53,581 nt of DNA from positions 1-53,581 of the forward strand of contig JAADGI010000004.1 of NCBI GenBank assembly GCA_013152415.1. The letters run 5' to 3'. The notes beneath the pieces are model-generated. The model worked only from the letters and a program-made list of their open reading frames with translations. It was not told where the DNA came from and did no database searches. Below are positions 8,198-16,985 of this stretch, piece by piece; position 1 is the stretch's first letter, and each line of letters starts with the position of its first letter. Source of the stretch: Gammaproteobacteria bacterium. Lineage in GTDB: Bacteria > Pseudomonadota > Gammaproteobacteria > HyVt-429. Both the position numbers and the translations under genes were made by a program.

Positions 8198-8838
8198 TGA
8201 CGGAACAAGTTTCAGATCTAAAGTCCATTATCGAAGCCGCCGTATTGGTTGCCGATAGCCCGCTAAGCATTGACCGGATGATCGCAATGTTTAGCGAAGG
8301 CGCCCAGCCGAGCCGTGAGGTCGTCAAAGAGGCATTAAAGGCCCTGGAGGCCGACTATGCGAACCGGGGCATAGAGCTTAAGTGCATTGATAAGGGTTAC
8401 CGTATTCAATCTCGAGAGGCCTATTCTCCGTGGATCAAAAAGCTCCTGGAGACCCGGCCGCCACGTTATTCCCGTGCCTTGCTTGAGACCCTCGCCATCA
8501 TTGCCTATCGTCAACCCGTTACCCGGGGCGAGATTGAAGAGATCCGTGGGGTGGCGGTGAGCACGGATATCATCCGGACCTTGCTCGGGCGTGAATGGAT
8601 TCGCCAGGTGGGACACCGTGATATTCCCGGCAAGCCGGCCCTGTTCGGAACCACAAAGGGTTTTTTGGAACACTTTAATCTCAAGAGTTTGAGTGAGTTA
8701 CCGGAGCTTCCAGAATTACGCGACACCGAGAGTATTTCCCGGGAACTCAATCTCAGCCTGTCCCTGGAGGACCCGCCCCAAGGGGATGATGCCACCGCCG
8801 CAGAAGGGGTAGGCCCCACTGCCGCCAGTGGTGCATGA
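8197..8838 (+). CDS. scpB: Segregation and condensation protein B
   Basis: A 213-residue tandem winged-helix protein that binds ScpA as a dimer in the Smc-ScpAB complex. Typical stretches are IIEAAVLVADSPLSIDRM at the N-terminus, 'YSRALLETLAIIAYRQPV' in mid-protein and LGREWIRQVGHRDIPGKP after it. ATG at 8197 overlaps the scpA TGA; a TTG one codon earlier is possible. The last 40 residues are acidic and low in complexity, as is common in ScpB. The rluB ATG overlaps its stop. Confidence 0.93.
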   Translation: MTEQVSDLKSIIEAAVLVADSPLSIDRMIAMFSEGAQPSREVVKEALKALEADYANRGIELKCIDKGYRIQSREAYSPWIKKLLETRPPRYSRALLETLAIIAYRQPVTRGEIEEIRGVAVSTDIIRTLLGREWIRQVGHRDIPGKPALFGTTKGFLEHFNLKSLSELPELPELRDTESISRELNLSLSLEDPPQGDDATAAEGVGPTAASGA

Positions 8839-9650
8839 GTGAAAAACTGCAAAAGGTCCTGGCCCGGGCCGGTCTCGGCTCACGGCGTGAACTGGAACGC
8901 TGGATTGAACAAGGGCGGGTATCTGTAGACGGACGCATTGCCTGTGTGGGTGATCGGGTCACGGCAGATCAGCAACTCCAGGTCGACGGTAAGCGCGTCA
9001 GTGTGACACCGGGCAACACCCCCCAGGTGTTGTTGTATCATAAGCCAGAAGGTGAGATATGCACCCGCAATGATCCTGCCGGGCGGCCTACTGTGTTTTC
9101 CAACCTCACTGCGCCGCACAGTGGGCGCTGGATTATAGTAGGGCGATTGGATATCAATACCACCGGGTTGCTGCTGTTTACCAACAGTGGAGAGTTGGCC
9201 AATCGCCTGATGCATCCGCGTTATCGGTTGACACGAGAGTATGCAGTACGGGTCCTGGGTCAAGTGAGTACCGCCGATCTCAAGCGTCTGAAAAAAGGTG
9301 TCATGCTCGATGACGGTAACGCCCACTTTCAGCGAATCGAAGATGGTGGGGGTGAAGGTGCCAACCGGTGGTATCGGGTGCAGTTGGCCGAGGGACGTAA
9401 TCGGGAGGTACGACGGATGTGGCAGGCAGTAGGGGCGAGGGTGAGCCGGTTGATCAGAATACGCTTTGGCCCCATCGTCTTGCCTCGATCCCTGCACCCC
9501 GGACAATCACGAGTACTCGGACCTGATGAAATCGAGAGCCTGCTGACGCAAGTTGGCCTACACCGTGACAGGCCCGATTCCAGCTTGATCGGAACACGAA
9601 CAAACAAGCCCCCTGCAGCTGGCGTACACCCCAGCCGATCCCATCGGTGA
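8835..9650 (+). CDS. rluB: 23S rRNA pseudouridine synthase RluB family
   Basis: A 271-residue RsuA-family pseudouridine synthase, probably modifying U2605 of 23S rRNA. An S4 RNA-binding domain occupies residues 1-60. The catalytic domain has the 'GRLDINTTGLLLFTNSGEL' motif, whose Asp is the nucleophile, then 'EGRNREVRRMWQAVG'. The C-terminal 45 residues are basic and unstructured, as in RluB orthologues. It is downstream of scpB with ATGA overlap, the standard scpA-scpB-rluB order. RluB rather than RluE/F is inferred from S4 domain presence and gene order. Confidence 0.92.
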   Translation: MSEKLQKVLARAGLGSRRELERWIEQGRVSVDGRIACVGDRVTADQQLQVDGKRVSVTPGNTPQVLLYHKPEGEICTRNDPAGRPTVFSNLTAPHSGRWIIVGRLDINTTGLLLFTNSGELANRLMHPRYRLTREYAVRVLGQVSTADLKRLKKGVMLDDGNAHFQRIEDGGGEGANRWYRVQLAEGRNREVRRMWQAVGARVSRLIRIRFGPIVLPRSLHPGQSRVLGPDEIESLLTQVGLHRDRPDSSLIGTRTNKPPAAGVHPSRSHR

Positions 9651-10309
9651 AACCTCAGGGCCGCCAACTGCGGGCAGTCTACCAACACCTCCATAGACAC
9701 TATGGTGAGCAGCACTGGTGGCCGGCACAATCGGGTTTTGAGGTCATGGTGGGTGCGGTGTTGACCCAGAATACCGCATGGACCCATGTGGAAAAGGCCA
9801 TCATCAATCTCAAGGCCGTCAATAGTTTGGACGCCGAGTCCATCGTGCTGGCCCAGCATAGGCACCTGGCCGCGTGGCTGCGACCCTCCGGGTATTTTAA
9901 TGTTAAGGCGCAGCGTCTGCGCAGCCTGTGTCGATTTGTATTAGATAGTGGTGGTGTGGAGGCGCTCAGTGCCATGCCCACCCCTTCGTTGCGGGCAGAC
10001 CTGTTGGCCGTTAAGGGTGTCGGCCCTGAAACTGCTGACGATATTCTGTTGTATGCCTTCGAGCGGCCGGTATTTGTGATTGATGCCTATACTCGAAGAT
10101 TATTTAGTCGCTTGGGCATGGTCAGTGGCGAAGAAGGCTATGAAGAATTACGCTTGTGGTTTGAGTCGTCACTGGGTGCAGACGTTGCCTTATACAATGA
10201 ATATCACGCCCTTATCGTAGTTCAGGCCAAGGATGTTTGTAAAAAGCGGCCCCTGTGCGAGTCTTGTGTGTTACAGAAACGTTGTGCGTACTATAGTGAC
10301 GGTAAATAG
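9647..10309 (+). CDS. Endonuclease III-like DNA glycosylase (HhH-GPD, Fe-S)
   Basis: A 220-residue HhH-GPD glycosylase for base-excision repair. The helix-hairpin-helix motif is 'LAVKGVGPETADDILLYAF', the catalytic Asp is in 'FVIDAYTRRLF', and four cysteines near the C-terminus (C-x5-C-x2-C-x5-C) should hold a [4Fe-4S] cluster. The position of the EndoIII catalytic Lys (GVGRKTAN) is Glu here (GVGPETAD). That points to a monofunctional glycosylase, such as the 3-methyladenine DNA glycosylase III group, rather than a bifunctional Nth lyase; this is inference. GTG start at 9647 overlaps the rluB stop. Confidence 0.88.
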   Translation: MKPQGRQLRAVYQHLHRHYGEQHWWPAQSGFEVMVGAVLTQNTAWTHVEKAIINLKAVNSLDAESIVLAQHRHLAAWLRPSGYFNVKAQRLRSLCRFVLDSGGVEALSAMPTPSLRADLLAVKGVGPETADDILLYAFERPVFVIDAYTRRLFSRLGMVSGEEGYEELRLWFESSLGADVALYNEYHALIVVQAKDVCKKRPLCESCVLQKRCAYYSDGK

Positions 10310-10406
10310 ATGGGGGGATATAAACCATGATTTATCAAGTCACTTCAAGCCTCTCTCGAAGGGAGTGGGTGTTGGCGGGAGCGCAGTGTTCAGCGGCATA
10401 TTGGCT

Positions 10407-11177
10407 GTGAAAATCTCAATCATTACCGTAGTGATGAACGCGGTCGACACCATTGAGGACACCCTGCGTTCGGTGGCGACCCAGACCCATCCCGATGTAG
10501 AACACATCGTTATTGATGGCGGCTCTACGGATGGGACCCTTGAGATCATCGAACGCCATCGGGATTGTATTGCCCTGTGGAAATCTGAACCGGACGATGG
10601 AATTTACGATGCTATGAACAAGGGTATTGAGCTTGCCACCGGGGAGGTGGTGGGGACGCTCAATGCGGACGATGTGTACAACCATGACAATGTCTTAACG
10701 ACAGTCTCACAGGGGTTTGAAGACGGTCGCCTGGAGGCCTGCTATGCGGATCTGGTCTATGTGGACCCACAGGATATGGATCAGGTTAGTCGCTATTGGC
10801 GATCCTGTGATTATCGCCCAGGATTATTTGAGCGTGGCTGGATTCCCGCACACCCTACTTTCTTTGTACGGCGCAGTGTCTATGAAAGCCTCGGTAGCTT
10901 TGATCTCCAATATCGGCTTCACGCCGACACTGAGCTTACTCTGCGATTTTTGGCGGTGGCCGGTATTTGTTCACGCTATTATCCCGAGATCTGGGTACGT
11001 ATGCGTACCGGAGGTGCCACCAACCGGTCGATCGGTAATATTTTAAGGGGAAATCTGGAATCCTACCGTGCCTGTAAGGCTCATGGTCTGAAGGTGACGC
11101 CGCTATATTTTCCTATCAAGTTTTTGTCACGACTGCCCCAGTTCATTCGTCGACCAAAATCCGGTGCCACGGATTAG
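10407..11177 (+). CDS. Family 2 glycosyltransferase
   Basis: A 256-residue GT-A fold transferase. It begins 'KISIITVVMNAVDTIEDTL', followed by 'VIDGGSTDGTLEII', 'SEPDDGIYDAMNKGI' and the metal-binding DxD in LNADDVY. 'AHPTFFVRRSVYESLGSFD' is typical of WcaA-like enzymes that add sugars to lipid-linked or surface polysaccharides. GTG at 10407 is chosen to fit the family N-terminus; the open frame continues upstream without conserved sequence and I see no clear Shine-Dalgarno. It stands alone behind the endonuclease gene, so its glycan is unknown. Confidence 0.87.
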   Translation: MKISIITVVMNAVDTIEDTLRSVATQTHPDVEHIVIDGGSTDGTLEIIERHRDCIALWKSEPDDGIYDAMNKGIELATGEVVGTLNADDVYNHDNVLTTVSQGFEDGRLEACYADLVYVDPQDMDQVSRYWRSCDYRPGLFERGWIPAHPTFFVRRSVYESLGSFDLQYRLHADTELTLRFLAVAGICSRYYPEIWVRMRTGGATNRSIGNILRGNLESYRACKAHGLKVTPLYFPIKFLSRLPQFIRRPKSGATD

Positions 11178-11243
11178 CAGATGGTTGAGAAGTAATGGGC
11201 CAAATCATTTTGGTTCTTCAGGATGTTATGGGTGTCAAGATGA

Positions 11244-11292
11244 ACTCTCGCAAAGACGCCAAGGTCGCAGAGGAGAAAACCTTTGCGAGAGT
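11244..11292. repeat. Inverted repeat, CTTTGCG-type family, copy 2
   Basis: Perfect 12-base arms ACTCTCGCAAAG / CTTTGCGAGAGT at 11244-11255 and 11281-11292, related to the hairpin at 3681-3756. It lies between the converging glycosyltransferase and fabB genes and may also end transcription there, though it lacks a T-run. Confidence 0.85.
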
Positions 11293-11356
11293 ACCATCCG
11301 GCGTCGAGCTCTACCTACAGAGTTTCCTCAAGGGCTTCGTTTTCCAACAGTACAGA

Positions 11357-12571
11357 TTAGTCGAAGCGCTTGAAGACCAAGGTGGAGTTGGTGCCACCAA
11401 AACCAAAGCTGTTGGACATGACGATGTTGAGACCGGCATTGTCGATGCGTTGGCGGGCGATGGGAAAGCCGTCTGCACCAGGGTCCAGTTGGGTGATGTT
11501 GGCCGATTCGGCAACGAAGTCCGATTGCATCATCAGCAGGGAGTAGATGGCCTCATTGACACCAGCGGCACCCAGGGCATGGCCGCTGAGGGATTTGGTT
11601 GAGTTGATGTGAGGCATTTTGTCACCAAATACTGCCTTCATGGCCTCGAGTTCACGGATATCACCCACTGGGGTGCTGGTGCCGTGGGCATTGATGTAGT
11701 CCACATCGCCATCAACGGTGGCCATGGCCTGCTTCATGCAGCGCACCGCGCCATCACCAGAGGGTTGCACCATATCGAAGCCATCGGATGTGGCACCGTA
11801 GCCCACCAGTTCGGCCAGTATATTGGCCCCTCTGGCCTTGGCGTGTTCGAGTTCCTCCAAAACCAATAAGCCGCCGCCACCGGAGATGACGAAACCATCA
11901 CGGGTTTCATCAAACGCCCGTGATGCGGTCTGGGGCGTGTCATTATATTTTGATGACAGGGCCCCCATGGCGTCGAAAAGAACGGACAGGGTCCAGTGGA
12001 CCTCTTCACCGCCACCGGCGAATACCAGGTCTTGCTTCCCCATTTGAATCAATTCTGCGCCGTGGCCCACGCAGTGGGCGCTGGTTGAGCAGGCCGAGGT
12101 GATGGAATAGTTGACGCCCTTGATTTTGAAGGGTGTGGCCAGGCAGGCGGAATTGGTGCTCGACATGGCGCGGGTGACCATATAGGGCCCGACTCGTCGT
12201 ATACCCTTTTGCCGTAAAATATCAGCGGCTTGTACAATATTGGCGGTGGAGGGACCCCCCGACCCGACTACCAGGCCACTGCGCTCGTTGGAGACCTCGT
12301 TATCCTCCAATCCCGCGTGTTCGATGGCCTGTTGCATGGCGAGATAATTGAATGCGGCGCCATCACCCATGAAACGCTTAAGCTTGCGGTCGATGAGCTC
12401 AGTCAGATCGAGGTGGATGGGGCCATGCACCCGTGAGCGAAACCCCAACTCGGCATAGTCCTCAGCAAATTCGATCCCTGAACGGCACTCGCGCAGGGAT
12501 TGGGTGACTTCTTCGGTGTTGTTGCCAAGGCTCGAAACAATGCCTAAGCCGGTTACGACTACACGTTTCAC
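11357..12571 (-). CDS. fabB: 3-oxoacyl-ACP synthase I (FabB)
   Basis: A 404-residue condensing enzyme that elongates acyl-ACP with malonyl-ACP and is essential for unsaturated fatty acid synthesis. The Cys-His-His triad is visible in '[12 protein letters not shown]', '[12 protein letters not shown]' and '[12 protein letters not shown]', with the '[16 protein letters not shown]' end. Its start lies 11 bases after the fabA stop, so fabA-fabB form an operon, as in Pseudomonas. That pairing and the '[12 protein letters not shown]' stretch favour FabB over FabF. Confidence 0.95.
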   Translation of the reverse strand: MKRVVVTGLGIVSSLGNNTEEVTQSLRECRSGIEFAEDYAELGFRSRVHGPIHLDLTELIDRKLKRFMGDGAAFNYLAMQQAIEHAGLEDNEVSNERSGLVVGSGGPSTANIVQAADILRQKGIRRVGPYMVTRAMSSTNSACLATPFKIKGVNYSITSACSTSAHCVGHGAELIQMGKQDLVFAGGGEEVHWTLSVLFDAMGALSSKYNDTPQTASRAFDETRDGFVISGGGGLLVLEELEHAKARGANILAELVGYGATSDGFDMVQPSGDGAVRCMKQAMATVDGDVDYINAHGTSTPVGDIRELEAMKAVFGDKMPHINSTKSLSGHALGAAGVNEAIYSLLMMQSDFVAESANITQLDPGADGFPIARQRIDNAGLNIVMSNSFGFGGTNSTLVFKRFD

Positions 12572-12582
12572 TATGCCACCCC

Positions 12583-13098
12583 TTAAAATTTATCGGTGTC
12601 AATGAATAGGCCGACCTGTAGGTCATGACCGGCATAGATTTGGCGGCCATCCACTTCCATTACGGCATCGGCGATGCCCATAACCAGCCTACGCATGATC
12701 AAACGTTTGATATCGATGCGATAGGTGATCAGTTTATTTTTTGGTGTAACTTGTCCGGTAAACTTGACCTCACCCGCGCCCAGGGCACGGCCCTTACCTG
12801 GGCCACCTCGCCACGCCAGATAAAAACCGATCAATTGCCACATGGCATCCAGGCCCAGGCACCCCGGCATGACAGGGTCGCCCTGAAAGTGACAGTCAAA
12901 GAACCACAGTTCGGGGGTGACATCGAGTTCGGCCACCATGCTGCCCTTGCCCACGCTGCCACCCTCCTCAGTGACCTCAGTGATGCGGTCAAACATGAGC
13001 ATTGGGGGCAGAGGGAGTTGTGCGTTACCGGGTCCAAACAGCTCCCCACGTCCGCAACCGAGTAGCTCTTCACGGGTAAAACTGGCTTGTTTTTGCAT
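12583..13098 (-). CDS. fabA: 3-hydroxydecanoyl-ACP dehydratase/isomerase (FabA)
   Basis: A 171-residue hot-dog-fold enzyme. It dehydrates 3-hydroxydecanoyl-ACP and isomerises trans-2- to cis-3-decenoyl-ACP, the branch point to unsaturated fatty acids. The active-site His is in '[17 protein letters not shown]', followed by '[14 protein letters not shown]' with the conserved Asp. Length matches E. coli FabA (172). It heads fabA-fabB. The 250-base divergent gap to rsd should hold its promoter; no FabR/FadR-type palindrome is obvious. Confidence 0.96.
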   Translation of the reverse strand: MQKQASFTREELLGCGRGELFGPGNAQLPLPPMLMFDRITEVTEEGGSVGKGSMVAELDVTPELWFFDCHFQGDPVMPGCLGLDAMWQLIGFYLAWRGGPGKGRALGAGEVKFTGQVTPKNKLITYRIDIKRLIMRRLVMGIADAVMEVDGRQIYAGHDLQVGLFIDTDKF

Positions 13099-13348
13099 GC
13101 TCTATTTTATAATTTGGAGTATTCCAGGGTGGAGGACGCACTATACCTATGCACCACAAAAAAGGTCAAATTTCCAGCGTTTTTATCCCCCTCAATACGT
13201 AGACGCCGTGAGAGAACCGGGTTATCCTGAGGGCCGGTAGATGTGGGGTGCGTGCCGCCAGGGCCACTGGGGTTTGGGATTTCTTTCCCCCGAAAGTATT
13301 TGGATGATGTAAACGTTAGAGGATGTGGCAATAGCATGAGAAGACAAT

Positions 13349-13801
13349 ATGGCTGACCTTAAACAGGAAGTACAAGAACGCCGTACGGGTACCCAGGATT
13401 TGATCGTCAAGCTCAATGATGAGCGTACCGAGATGTTGATGCTGTTCTGTAGAGCGGCCGGATTGGAGCCTTATCACAGCAGTCAGCCCGTTCAGAAGGT
13501 ATTGCAACAGTTTTGCCAGGTCTTGGTCGACTATGTTGCCGTGGGGCATTTTACGCTATACGAGCGAATCCTTAATGGCACCGAACGACGCCAAGATGTC
13601 GTACACCTGGCAGAGCGTCTATACCCCGGTATCGCTGAGACGACAGACGCCGCCGTGTCGTTTAACGATAAATACGATTGCGAGGACCACTGCGAAATCG
13701 GTGATAATCTTTCTGGAGATTTGTCAGCCCTGGGCGAGAAACTTGCTACTCGTATCGGGCTTGAGGACCAATTGATAGCGGCCCTGGAGAGCAAAAGCTA
13801 A
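13349..13801 (+). CDS. rsd: Rsd/AlgQ family anti-sigma-70 regulator
   Basis: A 150-residue all-helical protein that in E. coli (Rsd) and Pseudomonas (AlgQ) binds region 4 of sigma-70. It shifts RNA polymerase towards alternative sigma factors in stationary phase. The family stretch 'ERTEMLMLFCRAAG' is followed by 'LVDYVAVGHFTLYERIL' and a C-terminal 'SALGEKLATRIGLEDQLI'. The gene is monocistronic and divergent from fabA. Rsd in E. coli also binds HPr; that is not deducible here. Confidence 0.88.
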   Translation: MADLKQEVQERRTGTQDLIVKLNDERTEMLMLFCRAAGLEPYHSSQPVQKVLQQFCQVLVDYVAVGHFTLYERILNGTERRQDVVHLAERLYPGIAETTDAAVSFNDKYDCEDHCEIGDNLSGDLSALGEKLATRIGLEDQLIAALESKS

Positions 13802-14015
13802 ACTCCTCCGGGAAAATTTTTGTTTTCACCCGGTCACCCGGTACGCAGGGGCCGCTGATTTCTCTCAATCCAGGCAGTCCAATTTGCTCATGATGAATCT
13901 GGGCAGCGATTTCTGACGCTTAGACTCCTTATCCTTGTGCCTTTAGCGTTTTGGTGCGAACACGATCTTCAGTGCCATGCAGGCCTTGAAAAGGGTGGCT
14001 ACCGTCAGAGTGTCC

Positions 14016-14771
14016 TTAAATTTCCACCGTCAGGGCCTGACCGTGGAGTTTTCTACCCGCAGGACCCATTAAATACAGGTAGTGCCCGGTAATATCTTCG
14101 GGTTTAGGCAGGCGACTCGGATCTTCTCCGGGGTAGGCACGCCTGCGTTGAGCCGTCTGAATGGGCCCTGGGTCCAGGCTGTTCACGCGTATCGTGCTGT
14201 TATCCTCGAGTTCTTTTGCCAGGACCTGCATGAAGCCCTCTATCCCAAAACCGGCTGTGGCAAAGGCCCCCCAATAGGCCTGTCCCTGACGGGCGACCTG
14301 CGAGCTGGTAAACAAGATGGTGGCTTGGGGTGCCCGTTTCAGCAAGGGGAGGCAGGCATGGGTGATGAAAAAGGGCGTATTTAAATTGACCTGGATGACG
14401 CGTGTCCAGGATTGGGTGTCATAATGTTCGATCGGGGTTAGGGTATCCAGTTGTGACGCACAATGTACCAATCCGTCGAGTTGGGAAAATTCCTCATCAA
14501 GATGGTGCGCCATGTTCTGTGCAACTTCGGCCGTACACTGTATGGGATCAAGGGGAATAAGCACAGGTGTCGGATAACCCGCCTGTTCAATCTTATCGTA
14601 TAGGGTTTCCAGGGCCGACTCCTCCTTGTCAACCAGAATGACGGTGGCACCGTGCCGTGCATAACGCATGGCAGTGGCGTAACCTATTCCATCACCGGCG
14701 CCGGTGACCAGTATGATGCGGTTATCAAGCAGGTTGTCGGGGGCAGTGTAGTTATTGATCTGAAGAGACAT
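14016..14771 (-). CDS. YciK-like short-chain dehydrogenase lacking catalytic Tyr and Lys
   Basis: A 251-residue SDR-fold protein most like E. coli YciK. The NAD(P)-binding motif VTGAGDGIG is intact near the N-terminus, as are 'LVDKE', FTSSQVARQG and 'DPGPIQTA'. However, the Y-x-x-x-K active site reads F-A-T-A-G in 'YWGAFATAGFGIEG' (minus strand, around 14256-14280), and the usual NAG motif reads CAS. Both key residues are therefore gone, while the frame is uninterrupted for the whole family length. It may bind nucleotide without oxidoreductase activity. ATG at 14771 fits the family start; no strong ribosome site is visible. Confidence 0.85.
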   Translation of the reverse strand: MSLQINNYTAPDNLLDNRIILVTGAGDGIGYATAMRYARHGATVILVDKEESALETLYDKIEQAGYPTPVLIPLDPIQCTAEVAQNMAHHLDEEFSQLDGLVHCASQLDTLTPIEHYDTQSWTRVIQVNLNTPFFITHACLPLLKRAPQATILFTSSQVARQGQAYWGAFATAGFGIEGFMQVLAKELEDNSTIRVNSLDPGPIQTAQRRRAYPGEDPSRLPKPEDITGHYLYLMGPAGRKLHGQALTVEI

Positions 14772-14947
14772 AGTGCAATATGTTTTGTGTAGGTTGGAGT
14801 GTGGGTGTGCTTGGCAACTCAGCACCAAGAGTGATATTGGATAAGGCCGGTTTGTCCAAAATCATCATTGCAAGTTTTATGTGCCGAGGCGCTATAATAG
14901 GCCCATAAATTTAATAGTCAATCGTGATCATCACATGAGGAGGCGTT

Positions 14948-15145
14948 ATGAAAAAATTGTTTTGGGGATTGATAATTGGTGGCCTATTCGGGTTCCTGGT
15001 GGGTCTGAATATTGGCAAAGATAAGCCCATATTGAGCAACCCATTTGAAGACAAGGCCTTCAGCGAGAAGGTTAAAGATACCGCAGGAGATGTCATAGAG
15101 AAGTCTCGTGAGGCCATACACGAGGCCACAAAGAAAGAGGAATGA
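14948..15145 (+). CDS. Small membrane-anchored protein of unknown function
   Basis: A 65-residue protein with one N-terminal membrane span rich in Gly (residues 3-22, 'LFWGLIIGGLFGFLVGLNIG') and a charged, amphipathic tail of Lys/Glu-rich helix. The layout resembles YtxH-like stress proteins, but I cannot place it in a family with confidence. The ribosome site GAGGAGG eight bases before ATG is excellent, which is the main argument that it is a real gene. It has no operon partner. Confidence 0.7.
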   Translation: MKKLFWGLIIGGLFGFLVGLNIGKDKPILSNPFEDKAFSEKVKDTAGDVIEKSREAIHEATKKEE

Positions 15146-15652
15146 GTAGTTTATTTTTGCTGGTCACCATGGGGTACGAAGCGGGGGCGACAGTCCCTGA
15201 GAGTTGACACCGTCTGCATGCTCGGAACCAGGAGTGAAGGTGAGTGTATTGGGATGCAGTAACGGCCTTGGTTGCCGTGCTCAAGTCGGGTTCGGGTGTG
15301 CTCACAGGGGTACCCTAGCCACCATCCGGCTTGAGGGGCCTGCCTTTGATTACGTGTTTCAATTTGCTCAAAAATCCCCATAACCGCTGCCCTAGTGTAC
15401 GCCGGGCATGGGTGTAAAAATATCGAGTGGTTCTGGTGTAATGTTGCTTGGAAGACTGTTGGATTTTAATAAAAATAGATTGAATTATTCTGCAGTAAAG
15501 GGGAAAAGATTCTGCCGTAGGAATTTTTGAAATAAATACTTCCTGGAAACAGGAGCAATAAACAGCAATCCAATTCAGTAGGATTTTTTCTGGTCACCTC
15601 AGCCCCCCGTTCCCGTGGCACCTTAATAACACTCTGACTAATATGGGCCATT
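15146..15652. other. Non-coding stretch left of the tRNA-Asn island
   Basis: I see no supported gene here. Short frames on the minus strand (15151-15381, 15466-15684) lack recognisable domains and good ribosome sites. Composition becomes AT-rich from about 15.4 kb, approaching the island boundary. Confidence 0.5.
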
Positions 15653-15700
15653 TGGCTCCCAGCCCGGGCTCGAACCAGGGACAAGCTGATTACAGTCAGC
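15653..15700 (-). repeat. Partial tRNA-Asn 3' copy (putative attL)
   Basis: These 48 bases repeat the 3' part of the intact tRNA-Asn at 24651-24700 in the same orientation. The copy runs from the CCA end through the T arm to the anticodon stem. It differs by two single-base deletions, one in the acceptor stem and one in the anticodon region (ATTACAG versus ATTAACAG). After 15700 the sequences diverge. A displaced 3' tRNA fragment at the far end of foreign DNA is what tRNA-targeted integration leaves behind. Confidence 0.85.
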
Positions 15701-15874
15701 GACTCGGATTATCTTATCTCGTTGATTATAAAGTATTATATCTCTTTGTGTTCTACATGCAAAACTCTTAAAACGAGTTAACAAGGCCTTATAAACACTA
15801 ATAGCCCGAGATTTATGTAAAATACTTTCCCCCCTCTACCCCCTTAAGAATATCCAATCTCTTCATAGATTATC
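15701..15874. other. AT-rich leader of the island, no gene seen
   Basis: Very AT-rich DNA between the tRNA remnant and the AbiE operator, with stops in every frame. No integrase remnant is recognisable. Confidence 0.5.
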
Positions 15875-15927
15875 TGTACATAAAATAATCTTGTACATTA
15901 ATAATGAACAAGATAAAATAATGTACA
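15875..15927 (+). promoter_or_regulatory. Palindromic operator and promoter of the AbiE-like pair
   Basis: Four half-sites are arranged symmetrically: TGTACA (15875), TGTACA (15892), TGAACA (15905), TGTACA (15922), with spacings 17, 13 and 17. The whole 53 bases form one imperfect palindrome. Inside it, TTGTAC (15891-15896) and TAAAAT (15914-15919) with a 17-base spacer make a good sigma-70 promoter. It lies 18-70 bases before the antitoxin-like gene. Known AbiEi antitoxins repress their own promoters through inverted repeats, so this is the likely autoregulatory site. Confidence 0.75.
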
Positions 15928-15944
15928 AACTGGGTAGATAGGTT

Positions 15945-16985
15945 ATGAATCAAACAAAACTACAGGCCCTGGATAGGGAGCAAAATCTTCTCGACAAGGC
16001 ATGTGAATTCTTCCATAAAACTACAGGCCTGAGAGTGGTTATCGAGCAGCTTGAGCCAGCCAAAGGGGCTGATGCGTTTGGTTATTTGAAAAACGGTGGG
16101 GTAGAAACGCCGGTGCTCATCGAAGTGAAGCATCACCCCACTAAAGCTGTTGTTGGGGCTATAGCACAGCAATTTAAACAATACCCAGAAAAAGGCATGC
16201 TGGTCGCTGACTATATTAATCCCTTGATGGCAGATCGCCTCAAAGAATTGAATATATGGTTTATGGATACAGTGGGGAATGCCTATATCAACGAGCCCCC
16301 TGTGCTTGTGTATGTGAAAGGGAATAGGCCAGAACAAAAGATTGGGAAGATGCCAAAGCGGCGAGCATTCCAACCCACCGGCCTAAAAGTTGTCTTTGCT
16401 TTTCTTTGCAACCCGGAACTGGTGAATGCACCTTATCGAGATATTGCCCATGCAGCGGATGTGGCGCTCGGCACCGTTGGTTGGGTGGTGACCGATTTGA
16501 AAGATCTAGGACACCTAGTGGATATGGGGAAAAAAAGGAGAAGACTTAAAGGGCTGAAGAAGCTCTTTGAGCGTTGGGTGGAAGCCTACCCTGATCAACT
16601 GAGACCTAAACTGCTTATTGGAAGATTCACCACGAATGAGAAAGTCTGGAAGAAAAATGTCAAGCTGCAGAATCTAGGCGGATACATGGGGGGCGAGATA
16701 GCGGCAGAATATCTCACACACTATCTAATTCCAGAATTTAAAACAGTGTACGTAAGAGGGAGACCACAGGGCCTGCAATTGGCATTCAAAATGCGAAAAG
16801 ATCCGAACGGCGAGATTGAGCTGTTAGAAACTTTCTGGAATGTTGAATGTGACTGGATAGATAACAAGATAGTCCATCCAATATTGATTTATGCAGATCT
16901 GCTGGCAACTGGCGACCCGAGAAATATTGAGACTGCCGACATGATATATGAGAAGGAAATTGCTAGACATTTCAGGGAAAATTGA
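15945..16985 (+). CDS. AbiEi-type antitoxin with nuclease-like N-terminal domain
   Basis: A 346-residue protein of the AbiEi-like type IV antitoxin group. The middle holds a winged-helix stretch, 'PYRDIAHAADVALGTVGWVV' (about 163-182), then LKDLGHLV. The first 120 residues look like a PD-(D/E)xK fold: Asp43, then Glu60-Val-Lys62 in 'TPVLIEVKHH', followed by 'NIWFMDTVGNAYI'. That is unlike lactococcal AbiEi and is inference from motif spacing. It overlaps the nucleotidyltransferase gene by 38 bases and sits behind a large palindrome. Together with the partner it is probably an abortive-infection or toxin-antitoxin pair. Codon use is AT-rich. Confidence 0.78.
   Translation: MNQTKLQALDREQNLLDKACEFFHKTTGLRVVIEQLEPAKGADAFGYLKNGGVETPVLIEVKHHPTKAVVGAIAQQFKQYPEKGMLVADYINPLMADRLKELNIWFMDTVGNAYINEPPVLVYVKGNRPEQKIGKMPKRRAFQPTGLKVVFAFLCNPELVNAPYRDIAHAADVALGTVGWVVTDLKDLGHLVDMGKKRRRLKGLKKLFERWVEAYPDQLRPKLLIGRFTTNEKVWKKNVKLQNLGGYMGGEIAAEYLTHYLIPEFKTVYVRGRPQGLQLAFKMRKDPNGEIELLETFWNVECDWIDNKIVHPILIYADLLATGDPRNIETADMIYEKEIARHFREN

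Noticed and set aside
13943..14012. Minus-strand tail reading KDTLTVATLFKACMALK, resembling the end of an HigA-like antitoxin
   Set aside because: Only about 22 codons overlapping the YciK gene end, no start and no upstream domain; too short to call even as a pseudogene.
15320..15480. Open minus-strand stretch ending GQRLWGFLSKLKHVIKGRPL
   Set aside because: No usable start codon or ribosome site and no recognisable family.
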